Virus record (IMG/VR): IMGVR_UViG_3300013131_000059
Coordinates: 1 to 52,005 of that record
Source of the DNA: a virus
DNA: 52,005 bases
Direction: 5' to 3' (one strand)
A model generated the notes under the pieces. That model did not search any database. It had not been told where the DNA came from and saw only the letters and a list, made by a program, of their open reading frames with translations. Position 1 is the first letter of the stretch. Each line of letters opens with the position of its first letter. Below, piece by piece: positions 26,720-36,239 of this stretch. The position numbers and the translations under genes were made by a program.

Positions 26720-26739
26720 TTCACTAATCGTTTAGTGAA
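26720..26739 (+). other. 8-bp hairpin in the gap after the interrupted ORF
   Basis: TTCACTAA (26720-26727) pairs with TTAGTGAA (26732-26739) around a TCGT loop. It lies between the TAA at 26701 and the start at 26763 and is followed by an A-rich stretch, not a U-tract. It is the clearest structure in this 61-nt gap and might be an RNA-processing or weak terminator site (or a terminator for the other strand). Confidence 0.35.
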
Positions 26740-26762
26740 TAAATAAAAAAAGTGATAATTAG

Positions 26763-29700
26763 ATGGCAGAGCCTTTATTTGATAAAGCTTCATACAGTTT
26801 AGTACGTACTAATCCAAAATTAACCGGTAATGTAAAACTTGTATCGAATGGTAATGATTTGTACCTAGAGTCATTTAGTGCAAATACTCAGCTTGCCTCA
26901 TCTTCATTTAAAGCATTTAAGATAGACGGTACTTCAACTTATGATAAAGATGTATTTAGATTTTTTAAGAACGGAACATTTCCTACTGAATTAGCATATG
27001 AAGTATTTCAAGAGTTTCGTGATACATCAGTTTTATCTTCATTCGACGGTCAATATGAAATGTTTTATGCATACGGTACAAGATCAATTGCATCAGAATC
27101 ATACACAGAAGATTTAGGTTTATTGGCACCTCTTTGGTTAAATGAACAAATACCAAATTATTTTGTAGTTTTTAGATTAGACGATCCTTCTGCTGTCAAT
27201 AATTATAATGCAGCATCTTCTAATAACGGAGAATCATCCGCTCAAACCGCAGAAGAATTTTCAAAGTTTGTTTTACAAAATTGTACTGCAATTAAAACCT
27301 TTGATTTAAGAGAAACATCAAAATTAGGTTCTTATCTTAGAACTTATAGATCACAAGATGCATTTCCTAAGGCGCCTTTAACGGTTAGCTGGAGACAGGA
27401 CGAGCCTATAACATGGAATGGGATATCCTATTTCAATGGCGGGTTTACATCGTCTGGTAGTTTTTCATATGATGATTTAATTGTAAAGGATGCATCTATT
27501 CTACAAAATGAGTATTACATTACTCAAGGATTCCAGAGAAACGGTGTCTTATTGGCAAATCTAATAAACCTAGAGTTTTTATTTAGTGATGCCGATGCAG
27601 CAGACTATTCAATGAATAGGTATTTTGGATTGTATGTTAATGAAATAGAAGAAGGGACTTTTAAGATATCGGGTACAGGCTTTTATGAAGGAACTGAAAA
27701 AACACAGCTGCCTACAATCACTACAATTAATCAGGTATCACAATTTCTAAATACACCATTTAATATAACAAATGAAAGAGGAATAGTTTTATATCTTGAC
27801 CCATTATCAATAAACACGGTAACCGGTATTCCAACTCCAAATAGAGTAAATGAAGTTGAATCCATTTTCTATGTTAAGGATAAAGATGATCAATTTCATA
27901 CAGTTAAGAAAGGATCTGTTTGGGGTACAAATCAATTAAGACTTTTTGATAAAAAGCTAGATGTATCTCTTTTAGCAGGATATGATAAGCTTGATACTTT
28001 TGCGACAGCAGAAACCATAAATAGATTAGGTAAAGCCACGGCATACCTAAAAGTTATAGGAGAAATTCCAGTTGGTGCTTCAATAACCTTCTATGATGGA
28101 ATAAATCAAATAGGACAAGTATCTGCAAATACATCATTAACATCAGGACCTGGTACTTCATTTGAAAGTTTCTTTAATCCAACAGGTACACCTACAGAAA
28201 TTGCATCAGCTATTTCTAAAGCAATTACATTTGGTATTAATGCAGATTCCAGATTTTTTGATTCTTCTATAAATGGATCAACCGTCTACTTACAGTCTAG
28301 GTTTGGTGGGAGTAGATTTAATAGACTTAATTTTTCCGTTTCGTGGATAGCATACCCAGAATTAATTGATTCTTTAGTTACATATCCTTTAACCTCTGAT
28401 GTAAATCCTGGTGCATTTTTCGTAGGAGGAAATGATACTCCACAAGCTTTACTTAAAGTTTCGGCAGGAGACCAAGATAGATTTGTAAAAGGTGATTATG
28501 TTAAATCTAAAGCAGGTTATGTATTAATATCTGATTGGGTCCCATACCTAGATGAACCTATATTTAGCGGAAACGGTACTCAGACAGGATATAGAGGAAT
28601 TGATGATTATGTTATAATTACTTTAGATAATAATCAAATTGAAGTTAGTAAATCTAGCCAAGTTGCTTTATATGCTGACTTTACACCTAAGTTTGGCAGA
28701 TTTTCATTATTTCCTATAAGAGATTTTGATTTTGATTTTTATGATAACACCTATAGCCAATTAGGGGAGTTAAATTATGAAATATCAAGATATAATCAAG
28801 GTACACCACCAGCCACTGGAGTAACGGGTGTTACTGGTTCTATAAATTATTTTGGTGTAAGTGATTGGCCTGACATTAGATCATTTTATAATGACGGCGG
28901 TTTTTCCAATCTTATTGGGCTACTTAAAGGTTCTGATCCTGATGTGAATACCGAAGTTGATATAGAATCAGAATATCAAAGACTTGAAGAAAATTACTTA
29001 AAGGAGCAGGCCGTTGCGTCCAGAGTAGTACCTTACATTAATAAGTGGTGTTGGTACGATGGCGGTACTGATGTAAGAAATAATCCGTATAGATTGGATA
29101 TTAATCTTGCATTTGGAATTAATAACTTTGCACCATCACAATGGAATACCGGAAGATCACCCGATGGGTTTAGCCATGAATGGTATTATTTGTGTGAATT
29201 TCCATCTTATTTTACAAATGATGCAATAAGAGAATCGTGGAGTTATTTTGATCAATCACCAACCGATACTTTAGGTGCTAACCCTGGTACATTTCAGCGT
29301 GTTGATAGAAACTATTTTGATGAGTATTTTATAGCAGATCGATTTATTAATGGAAATACCATTAATCTTATTGATAGACAATTAAGATATGGAAGATTCT
29401 CTGGTGGTAATAAATTAAATTATGCAGAGTCATTTTTAAGAGGCGTTAGAATTATTGCAAAGAAGAAATCATCTGGTGATGAAAAGTCAAATTTTAATGC
29501 CGATAAGCTTTCATATATTAAGGATGGTTCATTTAATGATTATAGGTTTTCTGTGATGTTAATTCCTAATGAACCAGGAAAACCAAAAAAGCAGATTAAG
29601 TTTATTAAGAATGAAAGGTGGAAGACAATAGTAATGTTGATTTTCATATCATTTGAAAATGAATGTTTAAATCCTACTGGAAAGTCAATAGATAGAACTT

Positions 29701-31439
29701 CTCTTTATTCATTAAACAGTTCAATTCAAACTTTAACTGATTGTACGCCTATAGGAAATTCATCATATGAAAATTCTATAATGCAAGGTGCTATAAGTTT
29801 TACTGCATCTTCATTTGCACCGGCAATTGGGCAATACTTAATTCAAGGTATAAGTGACTTTGAAGGTAATGCTACTAGATTTATTAGAGATATTACAATA
29901 GGATCAGGCGGTCAGTATAATTCAATAGAGTTTACGATAGACGGTGACTTATATAGAATAGAAGGAATATCAAGAATTGTTTCTGATACTCAATTATATG
30001 CAACAACTATTCTTAAGAATGGTTTGACTTTTACTTTACCTTCACCTACACCAACAACAATAAAACTTAAGTTTGCTGTTTACACTGTGATAGGCGGTGG
30101 TTTTAATGGCTATTTAAGTACCTTTGATAGTTTAAGTTTTGCAAACATAATCACTGATGTTAATTTAGGAAATCCTGCTATCATATATGAAACTATTGAT
30201 AAAAATGGAAATCAAGTTCTTGCAAGTGATGGTAGTCTTGCTCAAACTTTTTCAATTCAACTAAGACCGCAGGATGATATCCTTAAGTCAATATATGTTG
30301 GAATTTTACCTGATCAAAATAAGCCTACTATCTTTAACTTAACAGATATTATTGGTTATGATTTATCTCTATTAGATAAGCCTAATCTTACACCAATGGC
30401 TAGACATTCAGGTTGGTTTAAACCTTTAGCTAAAGATATTATTTTCTTTAGAGACCCTTATGCTAACGTAGACTTTTCTAATGGTTATTATACAGGAACG
30501 ACCGGAAATACTGGTCTAACTGGAATTACCGGAAATACCGGAAATACCGGAAATACCGGAACTACTTCAACTGGTAATCCAATTCCGGATGAATTGTATA
30601 AGTGGAAAGTATTTAATTTATGTAGATATTCAAATTCACAGTTTTATAGTCAGCATGAATTATTCGGAATACTTAAAAACTATTTTTATCATAAAGTAAA
30701 CCAAGAAGATCCATCGACCGTTTTAGAGTTATCTTCTGATAGTGCATTCTTAAGTCTCTATCCACTAATTAATGAAGTAGGAATTGATTATAAAGACTAC
30801 TACATTTTTTCATCTAACTGGGAGCCTGGGTATTTTACAAAGAGTATTGATAAGTCTAAAATACAATCAGTTATTGGAACCGTTTCAATGCTTGAAAAGA
30901 AATCATTTTTTGGATCTAAATATTTGAAAGTTCCTCAACAAATAACGCTCGAAACATTTATTCCATCAGAATATTTCCAGGATGCAATAAAAGATCCTAG
31001 CTTAATAGATGGAACATTTATGTATAATGAAACCGTACCTTATGTTCAATTTTACATGTTTATACAAAAGAGATTAACTGAATACCTATTTAACTACATA
31101 AAGCCACAATTTGAAAAGTATGTTAATACTGCATTTGGGTTTGGTGACATAACAACTCTTAATGATGATGTAAATAAGTATATTGAATTAAATATCTTAA
31201 GTCTTTACAAAGTAGGAAATATTGATTTTTATGTTAGATCATCTAGAGAAAAGACTGGATCAATTTACACAACGGCCGAATTAACAAACAGTGAAAAATC
31301 GGCAGCTGGGTTAAACATAAATCAGAATGTATCCACCAAGATACTTAATACTAATCCGTTTGATTTAAGCTTAATATATAACAAAAGGACTGGTTTCTCT
31401 GAGTCTTTCGGGTTCAGCGTTACAATAGTTAAAAAATAA
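26763..31439 (+). CDS. Very large virion protein (1558 aa) with T-G-x insertions
   Basis: The longest gene in the window. It is beta-rich throughout, with many Phe/Tyr/Ser/Asn residues ('EPLFDKASYSLVRTNPKLTG', 'EQIPNYFVVFRLDDPSAVNN', 'TYSQLGELNYEISRYNQGT'), and has no catalytic motif I can see. Two short glycine-triplet insertions interrupt it: about 684-693 ('ATGVTGVTGS') and 1244-1271 (T-G-N/T-G-T repeats). The latter contains three tandem copies of the 9-mer GGAAATACC at 30531-30557. The size and place among the downstream baseplate genes suggest a peripheral baseplate or tail-fibre network protein. The family is not recognised; a tape measure is unlikely because long helices are absent. 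Confidence 0.55.
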   Translation: MAEPLFDKASYSLVRTNPKLTGNVKLVSNGNDLYLESFSANTQLASSSFKAFKIDGTSTYDKDVFRFFKNGTFPTELAYEVFQEFRDTSVLSSFDGQYEMFYAYGTRSIASESYTEDLGLLAPLWLNEQIPNYFVVFRLDDPSAVNNYNAASSNNGESSAQTAEEFSKFVLQNCTAIKTFDLRETSKLGSYLRTYRSQDAFPKAPLTVSWRQDEPITWNGISYFNGGFTSSGSFSYDDLIVKDASILQNEYYITQGFQRNGVLLANLINLEFLFSDADAADYSMNRYFGLYVNEIEEGTFKISGTGFYEGTEKTQLPTITTINQVSQFLNTPFNITNERGIVLYLDPLSINTVTGIPTPNRVNEVESIFYVKDKDDQFHTVKKGSVWGTNQLRLFDKKLDVSLLAGYDKLDTFATAETINRLGKATAYLKVIGEIPVGASITFYDGINQIGQVSANTSLTSGPGTSFESFFNPTGTPTEIASAISKAITFGINADSRFFDSSINGSTVYLQSRFGGSRFNRLNFSVSWIAYPELIDSLVTYPLTSDVNPGAFFVGGNDTPQALLKVSAGDQDRFVKGDYVKSKAGYVLISDWVPYLDEPIFSGNGTQTGYRGIDDYVIITLDNNQIEVSKSSQVALYADFTPKFGRFSLFPIRDFDFDFYDNTYSQLGELNYEISRYNQGTPPATGVTGVTGSINYFGVSDWPDIRSFYNDGGFSNLIGLLKGSDPDVNTEVDIESEYQRLEENYLKEQAVASRVVPYINKWCWYDGGTDVRNNPYRLDINLAFGINNFAPSQWNTGRSPDGFSHEWYYLCEFPSYFTNDAIRESWSYFDQSPTDTLGANPGTFQRVDRNYFDEYFIADRFINGNTINLIDRQLRYGRFSGGNKLNYAESFLRGVRIIAKKKSSGDEKSNFNADKLSYIKDGSFNDYRFSVMLIPNEPGKPKKQIKFIKNERWKTIVMLIFISFENECLNPTGKSIDRTSLYSLNSSIQTLTDCTPIGNSSYENSIMQGAISFTASSFAPAIGQYLIQGISDFEGNATRFIRDITIGSGGQYNSIEFTIDGDLYRIEGISRIVSDTQLYATTILKNGLTFTLPSPTPTTIKLKFAVYTVIGGGFNGYLSTFDSLSFANIITDVNLGNPAIIYETIDKNGNQVLASDGSLAQTFSIQLRPQDDILKSIYVGILPDQNKPTIFNLTDIIGYDLSLLDKPNLTPMARHSGWFKPLAKDIIFFRDPYANVDFSNGYYTGTTGNTGLTGITGNTGNTGNTGTTSTGNPIPDELYKWKVFNLCRYSNSQFYSQHELFGILKNYFYHKVNQEDPSTVLELSSDSAFLSLYPLINEVGIDYKDYYIFSSNWEPGYFTKSIDKSKIQSVIGTVSMLEKKSFFGSKYLKVPQQITLETFIPSEYFQDAIKDPSLIDGTFMYNETVPYVQFYMFIQKRLTEYLFNYIKPQFEKYVNTAFGFGDITTLNDDVNKYIELNILSLYKVGNIDFYVRSSREKTGSIYTTAELTNSEKSAAGLNINQNVSTKILNTNPFDLSLIYNKRTGFSESFGFSVTIVKK
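30492..30575 (+). repeat. Short glycine-triplet (T-G-x) repeat tract
   Basis: A run of ACC/ACT-GGA-AAT type codons encoding T-G-T, T-G-N, T-G-L and T-G-I triplets inside the 1558-residue protein. It includes three consecutive identical 9-mers (GGAAATACC, 30531-30557). The codons match those of the 27-bp repeat at 19574, suggesting a shared source or convergent slippage. Confidence 0.7.
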
Positions 31440-31447
31440 AAAGAATA

Positions 31448-33787
31448 ATGGCGATCACGATACAAGAATTAATAGCATCAGATACCATTTCACAGGCAGT
31501 AAATAAGATCAATTTTAACTTTGATCAATTATTGCTAAATGGTGGTGGTCCTGTTGGCCCCCAAGGTATTCCTGGACCTACTGGTCCAGTTGGTGGGCGA
31601 GGATTACGTGGTGCTACTTGGTATGATGATCCTGCCGTTGCACCAGGAACGGATCCAAACACATTAATTATACCTACAGTTGAAGAGGATGATTATTATT
31701 TACAATCTAATGGTGATGTTTGGGAATATAACGGAACACTTTGGGTATTAACAAATACAAATTTAACCGGACCTACTGGTCCTTCTGGTTCTAGCTTTGG
31801 CTTTAATTATGCCGGCGGTTATCCTGGTGCTGCTTCTATAAATAATCAAAATACTGCATATATAGTTCCTATGCCAGGTGGAACTTCATCTGGTGCTAAT
31901 CAAGTAACTAATGAAGGCATATCGGTTGCAATTCTTGGTGGGGTTGCTTCAACTGCAATACCCCCAAGCGGTATAAGCTTTACCTCGGCGTTTCTTATAC
32001 CTGATGTAATGACCAAGTCTTTGGACTCAAGCATACTTTCAGTATTGGTACATCAAAAAGATTCAGCTGCAGCTGCTATTAAATTTATGGGTGGTGGTGC
32101 AATTGCTGGCGATAAATTTGAACAAAATACAGTTGCAAATCTTTCTGATATTTCTTTAGGTATTGATGATTCATTAAATATTAATGTACCTAAGGCAGCT
32201 ACATCTCCGCTATCTTTATCTGACCTTATTGGATTTAATCTTAATACACTTAGGAAAGGACAGCAGTTTTATTCTGGTAAACAAATTAATTTTATATCGG
32301 GTGTTGATGCTACACCAAGCGGATTAGGATCTGAAATATCTGACATCTCATTTGTAGTAGGAACTTCTAATTCTTCTATACCTGCAAAATTTTCAGTATC
32401 AACTTCTTTTGCAAGTGCGTCTACTCTGTTTGAAATTGGTGGTAATATCACAATACCTACCACAACCACTACTAAGACGGGTACAATATTAAGTGAGGCT
32501 AATAATATTACACATTGGGGTAATACTGTTTTGATGGCTTCTTCTGCAAACAATAGAATTAGGGTTGACACTAGTGGTATTTTATTAAATAGCAGTATTG
32601 GAACTATTGATATATCTACAACATTACAAAATATCACAATTTCTGCAGGTCTTGTTCTTAACATGGGAGGCGCTGCAATTAATTTAACTTCTCCAAGTGG
32701 CGACATTACAATTAACACAGGCAATTTAGGTAACATATACTTAGAACCTGCAACCTCTACTAATTCATTAAGGGTTGATAATACCGCCGCTTCTGGTTTG
32801 TATGGAGCTGTAAGAATTAAAGGTAACTTAGCATGGGGTGCAACATCATACGGTTCTCCTGCTACTACAGGATATAAGCATATTCATGTCAATGGCGATG
32901 GCATTGCAACTAATCAGTATCCAATTTGGGTAACTAGACAATCTAACGGAGCTGCAGTTGCACCTTTAATGGCTACATTTAGAAAAAATATTTTGGGTAC
33001 TACGATAGAAAGAGTTGATATTACAACATCCTCTGTTGAAATCTATAACACTTCAGGTATTAATGGGTTTGTAGGATTCCAAGTAACTAATTCTTCAGGT
33101 GCTAGTGAAGGTGTAAACTTTGGTGTACAAGTTGTTGGTAGAGATAGTGTAACCGGTAACACTGGTACTAAGTTTCATGCCAGAGAAGACATGACAGAGG
33201 TAAGTAATAGATTTAGATACACCAGAAAACAGGTAAAAGTTAATCCTCTTACCGCTGGTCATTCTGCTGGTTATGGGTATATAATACCTTCCTCTGCAAT
33301 GGACAGTTCATTCATAGACGTTTATATAGGATACGAAGGGGATCCGTATGCTTCAATTTCTGCTTCAAGTAATAATTTTGATCTTACTATACCAGACGGA
33401 GTTTATCCTGGGCAGAGATTAGCTCTTCATGTTTTAGTATGTCCAACTAGAATTTACGATGGAGGTACTCAATATAATTGGCCTAGCACCGGTAATAGTG
33501 GAAATATAGGAATTTACATAAATAAATTTGCAGAAGGTACATCGGCACAGATCGGAACTGCTACTACATCTGCTTGGAATTCTTCACCACCAATGGCCGG
33601 GGAATTTTTTGTAGAGTTAATGTGGATAGGAACTAATTATACAACGGCATATAATGACGTTAGCGGTACTACTATTTATAATACTGAGCGTGGCTGGGTT
33701 ATAACAAATGTGTTAAGTCCTACTATTGGCGGTGCTTCTGCAACAAATACTGATGCTCAAATGAAGGCACAGGTTGATCTTTACTAA
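31448..33787 (+). CDS. Collagen-like tail fibre / appendage protein
   Basis: 779 residues. The N-terminal attachment-like module is shared with the protein at 20032 ('MAITIQELIASDTISQAVNK', 'INFNFDQLLLNGG'). A G-X-Y block follows at about 34-56 ('GPVGPQGIPGPTGPVGG') with another at ~106-116 ('LTGPTGPSGSS'); these are more proline-rich than the T-G-N tracts. Residues ~120-520 are repetitive beta strands ('INLTSPSGDITINTGNLGN') like a triple beta-helix. The C-terminal ~200 residues form a distinct domain with Trp/Tyr ('TERGWVITNVLSPTIGG') that may bind receptor. This is a classic fibre layout; receptor binding is inferred. Confidence 0.65.
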   Translation: MAITIQELIASDTISQAVNKINFNFDQLLLNGGGPVGPQGIPGPTGPVGGRGLRGATWYDDPAVAPGTDPNTLIIPTVEEDDYYLQSNGDVWEYNGTLWVLTNTNLTGPTGPSGSSFGFNYAGGYPGAASINNQNTAYIVPMPGGTSSGANQVTNEGISVAILGGVASTAIPPSGISFTSAFLIPDVMTKSLDSSILSVLVHQKDSAAAAIKFMGGGAIAGDKFEQNTVANLSDISLGIDDSLNINVPKAATSPLSLSDLIGFNLNTLRKGQQFYSGKQINFISGVDATPSGLGSEISDISFVVGTSNSSIPAKFSVSTSFASASTLFEIGGNITIPTTTTTKTGTILSEANNITHWGNTVLMASSANNRIRVDTSGILLNSSIGTIDISTTLQNITISAGLVLNMGGAAINLTSPSGDITINTGNLGNIYLEPATSTNSLRVDNTAASGLYGAVRIKGNLAWGATSYGSPATTGYKHIHVNGDGIATNQYPIWVTRQSNGAAVAPLMATFRKNILGTTIERVDITTSSVEIYNTSGINGFVGFQVTNSSGASEGVNFGVQVVGRDSVTGNTGTKFHAREDMTEVSNRFRYTRKQVKVNPLTAGHSAGYGYIIPSSAMDSSFIDVYIGYEGDPYASISASSNNFDLTIPDGVYPGQRLALHVLVCPTRIYDGGTQYNWPSTGNSGNIGIYINKFAEGTSAQIGTATTSAWNSSPPMAGEFFVELMWIGTNYTTAYNDVSGTTIYNTERGWVITNVLSPTIGGASATNTDAQMKAQVDLY

Positions 33788-33797
33788 AACTAAAAAT

Positions 33798-34040
33798 ATG
33801 AATACTGAAGAAAGAATTGAACTTAAAGAATTTGTAGATCGTTATAAAGAAATTGAAACATCTATTGATTTAATGCAAAAGAGTATTGAGAGTTTAGCAA
33901 AAAAGAGAGATACTCTATTTGATGAACTTGATACTTTAAAGAAAAAGGAAGGTGATTTTATGAATCGCCTAATTGAAAAATATGGAGCATCTGAAGTTAC
34001 TCCCTATAAACTTTTACAAATATACGAAGAAGGCATATGA
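33798..34040 (+). CDS. Small coiled-coil protein
   Basis: 80 residues from ATG 33798, which follows 'taaaactaaaaat', the genome's usual leader. A TTG at 33774 in the same frame would overlap the preceding gene and is less likely. The protein is almost wholly helical and charged ('EERIELKEFVDRYKEIETSI', 'DLMQKSIESLAKKRDTLFDE'), a probable coiled coil. Its stop overlaps the next start (ATGA). The close coupling with the membrane protein that follows suggests a shared role, possibly lysis or tail-completion; unrecognised otherwise. Confidence 0.5.
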   Translation: MNTEERIELKEFVDRYKEIETSIDLMQKSIESLAKKRDTLFDELDTLKKKEGDFMNRLIEKYGASEVTPYKLLQIYEEGI

Positions 34041-34867
34041 TAAATGTAATTAAAAAGGTATTAGATTTTATCTTAAATCCAAAAAGCAGTAGACTCCTAT
34101 TAATAGGCAGTATTGTAATTCTTGTATTGCTACTATTAAGGCAATGTAACGTTGCAAATGATGCAAAGAGAGAGGCAGAAAGAAACCTACATAATTTATT
34201 AGCAGAACAGGATAGTGTTAGAACAATAAATTCAAAGCTAGGAAATGTTCTTGTAGAAAAATCTGCATTTCAGCTTAAGTATAACGAGTTAACAAAAGAC
34301 CAAGAAAAACTTATTGCTCAGCTTGAATTAGAAAAGAAAAAAAGACCCGGTGTTATAATTGAAACACAGGTTATGTATAAAGATACATCTATCTTTGTTC
34401 CGGTAAAAACTGAAATTAAAGATGGTTCAAGTTTTTTAACATTCTTATATAACCCAACTTTACCAGGATCTAATAGATTAAGTATTGGTGGAAAATTACC
34501 ATATACACTTAAAGGTGATACTTTGGAAGACGGTACTTACTATCCTTCAATAACTGCAGGTAATGCTCAATTATCAATTGAACAGAGAATAGATTTAGTT
34601 ACAGGTCTTTATAGAGATCCTAAAACAAACAGACTTTATGTAAGAGCATCAACCTCGTTTCCAGGTATAACGTTTAATGATATACAGGCATTGGATATGG
34701 TTGATGATCCTGGGACTAGAAAGGCATTAAAGGCCGAGAGAAAAACTTTTGGATTAGGCTTTACTTTAGGATACGGCGCAGTGGTGCTTAATGGTAGTAT
34801 TGTACCAGGACCTATGATTGGTGTAGGTTTACATTACACTCCTAAGTGGTTACAGTGGGGTAAATAA
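34037..34867 (+). CDS. Membrane-anchored coiled-coil protein, spanin-like candidate
   Basis: 276 residues. One membrane segment lies near the N-terminus (about 19-34, 'RLLLIGSIVILVLLLL') after a basic stretch, giving N-in topology. A coiled coil follows at about 42-100 ('AERNLHNLLAEQDSVRTINS', 'LTKDQEKLIAQLELEKKKR'), then a beta-rich C-terminal region ending 'GAVVLNGSIVPGPMIGVGLH' and 'YTPKWLQWGK', which resembles a small outer-membrane-type beta structure. This anchor, coil and glycine-rich beta end is, from memory, common in phages of Bacteroidota, where it is a candidate Rz/spanin-like lysis protein. It is not a lipoprotein (no lipobox at Cys37). The spanin role is inferred; a virion role is also possible because virion genes flank it. 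Confidence 0.45.
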   Translation: MINVIKKVLDFILNPKSSRLLLIGSIVILVLLLLRQCNVANDAKREAERNLHNLLAEQDSVRTINSKLGNVLVEKSAFQLKYNELTKDQEKLIAQLELEKKKRPGVIIETQVMYKDTSIFVPVKTEIKDGSSFLTFLYNPTLPGSNRLSIGGKLPYTLKGDTLEDGTYYPSITAGNAQLSIEQRIDLVTGLYRDPKTNRLYVRASTSFPGITFNDIQALDMVDDPGTRKALKAERKTFGLGFTLGYGAVVLNGSIVPGPMIGVGLHYTPKWLQWGK

Positions 34868-34876
34868 ATAGAACAA

Positions 34877-36238
34877 ATGGAATCATCTAAATTTATACAA
34901 TTATCGGAAAGCATTCTAGTCGAGTATATTTACATCGACCAGGCAAACCCTGGTCCAAATACATTTAATACTGGAACCTATCCTATTGAGATAATGAGAG
35001 ATGGTTATACCAACGGTTCTTATTTCTTTAATACAGATACTGTTGCTGCTACGATGGGTAACTATAGAGACATCTCTGCTGTACCTATTAATGCTGCTAA
35101 GTCACAATATGTTTATCTTGATACAAGTATAGGTATACCGTATAATGACTATGATCCTGAGTTAACACCAACTCCTCAGTTATTACAAACATTTTCACCT
35201 AACCTAAATATTGAATATGATAGAGTAAAAGTACATTTTGTTGCAGGGTTTTCCTTTGAGGATTATGATGGTATCATATTTGATGTAACTACACAAAAGA
35301 GGAATGGTGATGACATTGTACTTTCTTCAATAAACTTTTTAAAGACCGATACACCAGTTTTTAATCCTGATCCACTTCTTATTGCTGATAAGTTATATTC
35401 TACTTACATTGAATGGAGAGTACCGTCTCTCTATAATATAAGCCAGAATTTTAATCCTAATGTATCAAACGGTTTAGGATATAAGTTAACCGAAGGATTA
35501 GGATTTATTACTAGTCCTACATTAACTATTAGAGCATTAGGTATTTTAAGTACACAAACCGTTAATGCATATAGTTTTTATGAAATAAAAGAAATCAATG
35601 CATATACAATTCTTAATAGAGATATTTATGACTATCTATATGCAAGTGTAGTTGAATCACCAGTTGGAGACTATTTTGAATTAACTGGGTTGGTAAATGG
35701 TTCTTCTCTTTCTAATCTTATTGCTGAGCTTAATTCAGCTGGCGGTAACTATGTAGTATTTCATGAAATTACATTAAGCGAACAGATAGGAAATACTTAT
35801 ATCCAAACAAATAATCAAATTGTTTCACAGACTAATGATTTTGATAATCCCATCCTATATAGACCGATTGTTCTAAATAGTGGAATAGCGGTATCATTTG
35901 CAATTAATTATGTACTGAGACTCTATAATAGGGCTGATAATTCTCAAATCATTAAGAATGCTAGATTAACTTCATTTGATGTTAAGAAGTACGGAAGAAG
36001 ATTAATGAAGATAAATTTAGGAACCGTTCCTACTGTTGCAAATGTGGTTAATCAAATTGCACCAGATGATGGAAGAAACATTATCATATCAACAGGATCT
36101 GGTAATAATCGTGCAAATACAACTGAACAAATCACAGAGAAATTGGTGGTAAAGACTAAGTATGTTACTAGTTTTAGGGATAGGATAAATATTAAAGCTG
36201 CAATATCACCTGCAAAAATACAAAACATTACTGAATAA
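34877..36238 (+). CDS. Virion structural protein
   Basis: 453 residues, beta-rich, with no signal peptide or catalytic motif. Motifs include 'LVEYIYIDQANPGPNTFNTG', 'SPNLNIEYDRVKVHFVAGFS' (a jelly-roll-like or Ig-like core) and 'YVVFHEITLSEQIGNTYIQT'. Asn/Tyr/Ile abundance matches its neighbours. The next ATG follows within 2 nt. By position between fibre-type genes and the tail-tube-like gene, a tail or baseplate component is likely. Not recognised at family level. Confidence 0.5.
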   Translation: MESSKFIQLSESILVEYIYIDQANPGPNTFNTGTYPIEIMRDGYTNGSYFFNTDTVAATMGNYRDISAVPINAAKSQYVYLDTSIGIPYNDYDPELTPTPQLLQTFSPNLNIEYDRVKVHFVAGFSFEDYDGIIFDVTTQKRNGDDIVLSSINFLKTDTPVFNPDPLLIADKLYSTYIEWRVPSLYNISQNFNPNVSNGLGYKLTEGLGFITSPTLTIRALGILSTQTVNAYSFYEIKEINAYTILNRDIYDYLYASVVESPVGDYFELTGLVNGSSLSNLIAELNSAGGNYVVFHEITLSEQIGNTYIQTNNQIVSQTNDFDNPILYRPIVLNSGIAVSFAINYVLRLYNRADNSQIIKNARLTSFDVKKYGRRLMKINLGTVPTVANVVNQIAPDDGRNIIISTGSGNNRANTTEQITEKLVVKTKYVTSFRDRINIKAAISPAKIQNITE

Positions 36239-36239
36239 G

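Noticed and set aside
33774-33797. TTG start for the small coiled-coil protein
   Set aside because: It overlaps the end of the preceding fibre gene; ATG 33798 has a better leader.
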